A stretch of 14,718 nucleotides of DNA, from the NCBI GenBank assembly GCA_028565635.1, contig JAOXYB010030876.1:1-14718 (forward strand). Reading direction: 5' to 3'. Position numbers and translations under genes: made by a program. The DNA comes from Phoronis ovalis (taxonomy: Eukaryota; Phoronida; Phoronidae). The notes beneath the pieces were generated by a model, which was given only the letters and a program-made list of their open reading frames with translations, was not told the origin of the DNA and ran no database searches. Below are positions 8,563 to 14,718 of the stretch, piece after piece (position 1 is the stretch's first letter; every line of letters begins with the position of its first letter).

Positions 8563-10561
8563 CTATATAGTATATAGTTGTCTGGCACTATACATGTATT
8601 TGAATTTGAAGATGCAGTTAGACTTGTAATCAGCCACAAGCACATGATGACCTTGTGTGACTGCCAGACCACAAGCGCTATAAAGCATACTGTCAACTTT
8701 AATATCAGTGCACTTGATGAACTCTCCGGCATGCGAGAACAACAACTGAACATCTTTTCTATAGTAATCACTGACAAGGATCTTGCTATATTGATCTATA
8801 ACTACATGCATAAGGCATTTACACTGACCATCTCCATCGCCGTCTATACCGAACTGATACTTCAACTGACCTTGATATAATATGGTCAAGTATTTGAATA
8901 CGGCGATTCTTTGAATCAGCAATAATGATATCATCACAAGGACCTATGTACACTCCTTGCAAGAGGCTTATAAAACTGTCCAGGCTATGATCCTGACTGT
9001 ACTACCAAATGTATGGACTTTACCGCCATCACAGCAGAACACAGACACATATGGTTACTCGCATCACAGTAAACAATCTGACCATGACAATTCACTACCA
9101 CACCTGCTATCGTACTCTGCTATAGGTTCGAGTAAAATGAATTCTTTATTAAAATGTCCATCAAGACTATAGCGGAAGCACCCACCGAGTCTGTTCCCCA
9201 TAAAGTCTGTTCCCCACAGCATCCCAGCTGGCTGGCCATAGGTTATTACTTCAATAGCATAAGACAGACTGCGTCTCTTGAAACATTTTAATTCATTGCG
9301 TAGATGATATACAGCTACTGGACTAGGTTCGAAGCTTCGATTTTCCAATGAATGACGTAATCTCCGTCACTGTTCAACTTTTTAATGCGTTGATTATCAC
9401 GATCCGACGCATACAACATGCCTTTGCTGTCAACAGCTAAATGCATTGGATCCTTAAATTTCTCTGAACTAGATCGTTCGCAGCCTATCTTAGCCCTGGT
9501 CTATTGGTGATTGGATGTTGATTGGGAGATGTGTTTGGACTTGTAGTGAAGGAGTTGGATCTCCTATCATTATATTAAGCCTTTTGGTGTGATATTAAGG
9601 GTGATACTACATGTACCGCACCAGACGTAGAACTGGTTTTCAGATCTGTGTTTACTAGTTGGTGTGACGGGTACGTATCGATAGTCCGACATCTCATTAG
9701 TCCGACATCCCATTAGTCCGACATCTCATGCATTAGTCCGGCATCTCATTAGCCCGACATCTAATTTTTTAGCATCCCCTTCTCATCAACAACACCTGTA
9801 AAATTTGTCCAAAACAAAACCGCTGGTTGGCTTCTAAACTCTTCTGAAGGCTTCCGTCGCATCTTAACTGCAACTTACCTATGTTCAGTCCCTGCATAAC
9901 GATTTGGTCAGCGTTGATTTTTTAACCATGGGGCTATAAATGCTGTAAATTTTCAAATTAAGCTTTGCGCTATTATTGACTGCGTTCTACAGTATTGAAT
10001 CAAACGCAATAATAAAGCACATTATATGCTGTTTAGAACAGCCCATGTTTACATTGTTATTTCATTTGATGACAGATACTAACATTTTAACGTAACAATA
10101 AAGACATTTCATTTCTAACGCTTTTTCGAAAGGACGAAATATCCAATTTAATTTATCTTTTAACAAATTAAATGCTGTTGCAAAATCAGTATTTCTTTTT
10201 AAACCAAAACGTTATTTATACAGTATTCAGTAGTACATTTCCTTTATTTTATGAACTTTAAAGTAAGGAAAAAAGGGAAAATTACATTTACTGAAATGAT
10301 AGTATGTAGATAAATGGAATGCTGGACCAATGAGATGAACTAATGGGGTGTCGGACTATTGGGATGTCGGACTACCGAGCTGACCCCGGTGTTGGGTGAC
10401 AGTGTTGGTGTTTGCACAGATTCCTCTGTTCTGTATATTTCATGTTTTATTTTGTCAAAGTATATTTGTATTTGTGCCATTGCTTGATCAGCAGTGGTTA
10501 GTGATTCATTCATCAACTCATGTAGTCGGTTACCGAGTTTTGAAGGAGCGATGATGCAGTT
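8563..10561 (-). pseudogene. TRIM-NHL-like gene relic: coiled coil, linker and about five NHL blades
   Basis: Read on the - strand from 10561, a first piece (to about 10391) encodes a polar helical segment with PSKLGNRLHELMNESL and AMAQIQIYFDKIKHEIYRTE, like the region before the NHL domain of TRIM proteins. After the transposon at 9669-10390, a Ser/Pro/Asn-rich linker (TSPNTSPNQHP) leads into NHL blades: DPMHLAVDSKGMLYASDRDN (9341-9466), GMLWGTDFMGN with FRYSLDGHFNKEF (9130-9226), KVHTFGS and IIIADSKNRRIQIL (8888-9050), GQLKYQFGIDGDGDGQ with KILVSDYYRKDVQLL (8700-8873), and GLAVTQGHHVLVADYKSN (8594-8683). NHL blades form a beta-propeller that binds RNA or protein; full TRIM-NHL proteins are RING E3 ligases. 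The frame is broken by stops at 9575-9577 and 9064-9066 and near 9058, and by frameshifts near 9490, 9345, 8970 and 8880. No RING or B-box was found upstream. It is a clear pseudogene or fragment; the TRIM subtype is uncertain. Confidence 0.75.
9669..10390. mobile_element. Non-autonomous transposon with inverted arrays of a 16-bp unit
   Basis: The left end (about 9679-9762) holds five tandem copies of a 16-bp unit, ATTAGTCCGACATCTC or close to it. The right end (about 10325-10378) holds three to four copies in inverted orientation (GGGATGTCGGACTATT type), so each terminus is itself a small satellite. The interior is AT-rich with no coding frame, as in a MITE. The element interrupts the TRIM-NHL relic between its coiled-coil and linker pieces. 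It is flanked by GTTGGTGTGAC (9658-9668) and GTTGGGTGAC (10391-10400), which look like a diverged 10/11-bp target duplication. The outermost base is uncertain by several bases and the superfamily is not assigned. Confidence 0.7.
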
Positions 10562-10853
10562 TTAAATCGCTCGTGCAATTATTTTTTTCACAAAACGGGG
10601 TATGTTGGGAGCACTTGAGTTCGAAACCGGTGACTCCACACAAATGCTAGTCTATTAGAATGTACAGCACAGTATGGAATGCTGCAGTGAAGAAATAATA
10701 TTGTAAATATGTGACGGTCCTTAATTATTTGCCAAATAATAAAGAACAGTCCACATATTCAGTATTTTATTACAAGATTAACAGGTACATGTATATTCTA
10801 ATTCTGTAAAATTTCTTGAAATTCACTGATTATTACTTAAATACATGCACTTA
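10562..10853. other. Spacer upstream of the TRIM-NHL relic
   Basis: I see no supported gene. A TTCGAAACC motif near 10620 resembles a pol III B box but has no pairing arm or A box around it. If the relic's RING or B-box exons ever lay here, nothing recognisable is left. Confidence 0.4.
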
Positions 10854-10861
10854 CTATAGTC

Positions 10862-11173
10862 CCCAGGGGGGGCAGTCAATATGAAAGTGGGTACCCATGT
10901 TCCAACATGGCTTTTCAAAAAGCCCCTAACGAAGTGAAATTCTGCAAAAAATACACCCCGAAGGATGTGAGTTTTTTTGAAAAAATACACCCTTAAGGAG
11001 GTGACTTTGGGAAAAATACCCCTAACGAAATGTCACACCTCCAAAAAACCACCCCTTTTCGTGATTTTAGCCAAAAAAACAGACCCTAAGGCCGACGGTT
11101 CGAAAAACATACCCTTTCACGCGAAATTTGGTTGGAACATGCGTACCCACTTTCATATTGACTGCCTCCCGGG
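10862..11173. mobile_element. hAT-like MITE with long terminal inverted repeats
   Basis: The two ends match as inverted repeats of about 45 bp. The left begins CCCAGGGGGGGCAGTCAATA and the right, reverse-complemented, begins CCCGGGAGGCAGTCAATATG; both continue through GAAAGTGGGTACnCATGTTCCAA. CTATAGTC occurs on both sides (10854-10861 and 11174-11181) as an exact 8-bp target duplication, or 9 bp if the next C is counted. An 8-bp duplication fits hAT elements and 9 bp would fit Mutator. At about 312 bp it cannot encode a transposase, so it is non-autonomous. The open frame across it (10977-11201) is a by-product of its repeats. Confidence 0.82.
10914..11130 (+). repeat. Degenerate ~32-bp tandem array inside the MITE
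   Basis: About seven units of 30-34 bp follow the pattern CAAAAAATACCCCTAACGAA then GTGA plus a variable tail. Starts are near 10914, 10944, 10977, 11009, 11040, 11070 and 11100. The array fills nearly all the space between the two terminal inverted repeats. Confidence 0.65.
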
Positions 11174-11182
11174 CTATAGTCC

Positions 11183-12276
11183 ATCCAAGAAATTAAAATA
11201 ATCACGTAAAATTTGAAGTCAACTTAAAAAGTTTTTATATGCAACTAATTATAATTACTAAAAATTTACAGTTTAGTTCATGTTCTACTTGATAATGAGC
11301 AAATAATCAAAATATGTACTTTAAACATGATTTTGATGACAGAGATCCCTTTTGAAGCCCCAGGAGCGGAGTGAGTGATAACGCCGCTGTAAGCCTTTCT
11401 GGCTTATATTGCACTTTGTTAATGAATTTTTCTTGAAAAAAGAATGGAATCTACAGGCTGTTTAACGTCTTACAAAAAGTGTACTAACTAATAAACTTAA
11501 GACCAAACCTCGCAAAGAATGCTAATTAATTTATAAATCGTTTATTTTCGTTCAAGCAATATGTAAAAATATTTTGATACAAATTCACTTTACAAAGTTA
11601 ATATGTATTTATAAAATATTTTTGCGATACATTTTCCTTCCACTCATTCCAAAATAAGCTAACTAGGACACAAGTTAATTTTAGCAAATAAAATCCCTTA
11701 TACTCATACAAACATGGTGTGCAACTATTTTTCCTTTTATCTTATGTGGTGTCAAAAAAGATGAACAACTATATGGTATCTTATATACTGCCGCTCACTG
11801 CAACAATAAACATTTTTTGAAAAACTTATATTTATTGTAAAATTGAATGTTGGCCATAGGGGGGTGCCTCATTGGAACCACAGTTCAAACAGAAGACTGA
11901 AACTGAAGTCAAATATACGGACGTTTGATATTTTGGCCTTAATGCTCTTTTCTTGGAATTAAAGATTATGTTTTTATCGATTATATATCCTGATTACTCC
12001 TTGAAACACTGGAGCAAAGTACTTTTATTGTCAGATTTGTCATTATTATTTCAATTTCCATGTAAAACTAAAATAAAGGAAAAAGGCGAACAAAAAGTAA
12101 GACTGTTGTTCATTTTATCGCCGTGCTGGAAGTAGGAGGAATTAGAGGCCCAATAACGGAATGTTATTTATCTATTGTTAATTCTAAAGCATATAAATTA
12201 ATACAAAATACTATGTATTTATCACAGTAACAACTTGGACGTACACTGTCGTCCTAAAACTACATTACAAGCAACA
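11183..12276. other. Intergenic region before the GPCR relic
   Basis: These are about 1.1 kb of AT-rich sequence. A short GC-richer island at about 11352-11402 stands out from its surroundings, but I could not assign it. A 60-codon open frame at 11953-12135 has no family features. No promoter is evident upstream of the GPCR relic. Confidence 0.45.
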
Positions 12277-13309
12277 ATGGGAACTACTTGTTCTTCTGGA
12301 ATATTAATAGATTTGGCAGCTAACAAAACAACTATATTTTCTGATGAGAGATTCGTGAAATTTACAGAGATTGGCAATGTCACAGCAGTAGTTACATGCC
12401 ATGCTAATGTACCGCCAAGTTACGTGTATTTTCCAATTAATAATATGTATGTTCGGCTCAGTATTTAACTGCCTGTTGCTGTACACCATTTGTTGCCGCG
12501 TTGCACTTCAGGAACCTGGCTATTATTTATGTACTAATTTAGCAATAGGAGATTTGTTGTTTCCCGTTTCTTTGGTGTTAATTTTTCCTCAAGTAGCCAG
12601 GCCAGAATGGCATCTACTAGACGGAAATGTGATTTTATCGGCTTCCTGCAAATAACTGTAGGATTACAATCCGTGTTGAGTTTAACGTGTTTAAGCATTG
12701 AACGCTATTACGCTTGTTGTTATCCTTTGCAATATTATTTGAAAATGACGAAAAACAAAACAAGAGTGATATGATTGCTCTCTCATGGAGTTTACCTGTA
12801 TTGGTTTGTTGTCCACCATTCTTTGGTTGGAGTGAATACTATTACGATGCATTGTTATTGCCTTGTCAACTAAAATGGGGAAACACAATACCAACTATTA
12901 CGCTGCCAGTGATCCAAGGCTTATTTGTATTCTTTCCCTCTACGACAATAATAGGTGCTTGTTATTGAAAAATGTATGAAGCAGTTAAAAATCTCCGTCA
13001 GCAAGTAGGACCAGGCAATCAAGAAGTCTCCACAAACCAGAGTAGACAATTCAAAACGGCTGGTGTTTGTTTTTAAAATAATAATCTTAGCTTTTGTGGT
13101 AGCAACTTTTCCTATGTAGCATCCAGAATGTTAAAACCTGTTTTATCCCTTACATACAGTACAGTCTTACACATAAACCAACCGAATTTGTTTCTTTTCA
13201 TTTTTACGTATTATCTAATATGTTAAATCCAGTTGTCTATGGTCTGTTGAATAAAACTGCAAGATATGAATTTGTTCAAGCTATGAAAAACTGTAAAGCA
13301 AGCCGATGA
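12277..13309 (+). pseudogene. Intronless class A (rhodopsin-like) GPCR pseudogene
   Basis: Starting at ATG 12277, the N-terminus carries N-glycosylation sequons (NKT, NVT). TM1 contains GSVFN (N1.50) and TM2 LCTNLAIGDLL (D2.50). TM3 ends LTCLSIERYYACCYPL (ERY in place of DRY). TM4 is IALSWSLPVLVCCPPFFGW, followed by extracellular loop 2 with LPCQLKW, and TM5 contains the FFPSTTIIGACY region. TM6 keeps FVVATFP and TM7 keeps NMLNPVVYGLL, followed by a helix-8-like segment and TGA at 13307. These pieces lie in different frames, with shifts near 12440, 12630, 12768, 13050 and 13120-13190, and stops at 12966-12968 and 13117-13119. None of the breaks has plausible splice sites, so it is a dead copy or a badly miscalled sequence. 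Position 7.43 is Val, not Lys, so it is not an opsin. The ligand class is unknown. Confidence 0.85.
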
Positions 13310-14718
13310 AATATTGTGTAGGATATATTGTTGATTCAGATTTATAGAAACAGGCGTTGTTTCTCACGTTTCTTCAATATCATATTTAAATTAATTTACC
13401 TTAATTTTTGAAAAAAATCTTCCGAGTTCCTTCAGCAATCAAAAACAACAAAACTGTTAGAAAGGATTATGTTTCACATTTTTCTTGAAAAATATTAGCA
13501 AGGTTTTGCCAACTTGAATTCAAAGTATACTTTTGGCTTGGTTTCAAATAATCACTTTAGTTTTTAGTATAATTGTAACAATTATATTGTGATGAATTGT
13601 GTACGTTGTATACACAGTTGTCATGCACACGGTCTGGCGGCAGGAATCATATATGTTTACCAAATTAAACTGCATGTGCTTAATCCCTGACCATAAAAAA
13701 TATTTTATTCAAATAAATTATGTTACATTTATACAAGAACGTGCATTGTGTATTTGTGTAAACACTACATAAAGTGTTAAACAACATATACATGTTGTCA
13801 ATGTCCAAATGAGTGTACGGTCAGTAGCCGCCACTTTCTTCACGATTATGAGCCCCAGTTCAGCCTTTACGCTATAGAGGTTCTAAGGTGTATCCCTGGG
13901 TTGTGTATAAGGTGAAACATATCACATTAAAAGCTGTGTTGCGTTTTACTAAATTGCAGAAAATAGCTATGCAGCAATATTATAGCAGAAATTGGCTAAG
14001 GATTTTAAGAATTTAAAATAAATTTTATTTATGATCTGAAAATTACTGAACACATTTGTTTGGGTGGTTTCCATAAAACAGTAACCATAGTAATGGGCAT
14101 AAGCAATTAAGGGCATGGACATGGTTACGGACATAGATATAGCAGTCTCCCTGGTCTAAGTTTAGACCCTTGTTGTATTTTTAAATTCTTTTTTGTTAAA
14201 AATTGAGTTTAAATCCCTATATAAATTTCTATCCCTATATGCTGATAATAATATGCACTATTAATTTTAATTTTTTTTTTGACTTTTTCTAGTTTATAGT
14301 TTAAAACCATTTATTTAGTACATTTATAAGATATATAGTCTGTGTTAGAGACTACATTCTCCCCTATAGTGTAAGACAATATTTCTGAGAAAACTTCCCT
14401 TCTGATAAGATGCAAAAATAGGCATGTATAAACACAAAATAATTCAAAAACGCATAAAGCATAACAACAACATAAAAGTTAAAATTGAACTTAAAATACA
14501 AGTAAAAAAGATACAGAAGTTATCTTTATCCCTATAAATTAATATATTTAATGGAGACATTTAGGTGTACAGTATATATTGTACTAGTTATGAACAGTAG
14601 GTGGTCCCTAGGTTATAGCCTTATTTACAGTAACATTTGATAAAGATTTATTGTTACTGTAGGACCACATTCTAATAAACATAATGACCCCTCAAAGAAC
14701 ATATTCATGTGTAATAGA
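13310..14718. other. Intergenic region to the window end
   Basis: This is AT-rich and without a recognisable gene or RNA. It contains a short perfect hairpin GGTCTAA-GT-TTAGACC at 14153-14168 and the nested inverted repeat listed separately. Confidence 0.5.
14602..14668. repeat. Nested inverted repeat
   Basis: TACAGTAACA (14626-14635) pairs with TGTTACTGTA (14652-14661), and the outer GTGGTCC (about 14602-14608) pairs with GGACCAC (14662-14668). The outer arm is directly adjacent to the inner one on the right but separated by about 17 nt on the left. It may be a small MITE remnant or a hairpin. Confidence 0.5.

Noticed and set aside
8578-8880. 100-codon plus-strand frame
   Set aside because: It is the antisense shadow of the NHL blades, whose motifs are on the minus strand.
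10610-10645. tRNA- or SINE-like B box (TTCGAAACC)
   Set aside because: No T-arm pairing, A box or 3' tail was found around it.
10977-11201. 74-codon plus-strand frame
   Set aside because: It runs through the internal tandem array and right terminal inverted repeat of the MITE.

Overview
The window is AT-rich eukaryotic DNA. It has split genes with GT/AG introns, AATAAA poly(A) signals, a TATA box, degenerate short transposons and decayed gene copies. There are no bacterial-style operons, rRNA or CRISPR arrays. The gene content (invertebrate beta-microseminoprotein-like genes, a TRIM-NHL relic, an intronless orphan rhodopsin-like GPCR) suggests a marine invertebrate. A lophotrochozoan such as a bivalve mollusc is my best guess, but this is inference and no species is identified.

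The main content, 1331-7714 on the + strand, is a tandem array of three three-exon genes for small secreted cysteine-rich proteins. I read them as beta-microseminoprotein (MSMB/PSP94) family members. Each has a signal-peptide exon, a middle exon with a conserved YC-[DE]-Y ... C-x2-C-x-C ... SCCG core, and a last exon with three more cysteines, giving ten cysteines in each mature protein. The two introns are phase 1 and phase 2 in all three copies. Copies 1 (119 aa) and 3 (125 aa) read through intact. Copy 2 has the same splice sites and a full set of cysteines but carries one TGA stop at the end of its signal peptide.

The region 8563-10561 on the - strand is the decayed remnant of a TRIM-NHL-type gene: part of a coiled-coil region, a linker and about five NHL beta-propeller blades, broken by stops and frameshifts. 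A roughly 0.7 kb non-autonomous element (about 9669-10390), whose ends are inverted arrays of a 16-bp unit, sits inside it and is flanked by an imperfect 10/11-bp repeat. A second short element (10862-11173) has long terminal inverted repeats, a CTATAGTC target duplication and an internal array of roughly 32-bp units.

The region 12277-13309 on the + strand is an intronless class A GPCR pseudogene. All seven helices can be traced (N1.50, the LAxxD motif, ERY, W4.50, the TM6 proline, NPxxY), but across at least five frameshifts and two stops.

The remaining stretches (1-1170, 2990-3630, 5160-6340, 7800-8560, 11183-12276, 13310-14718) are AT-rich intergenic DNA in which I recognise no gene.
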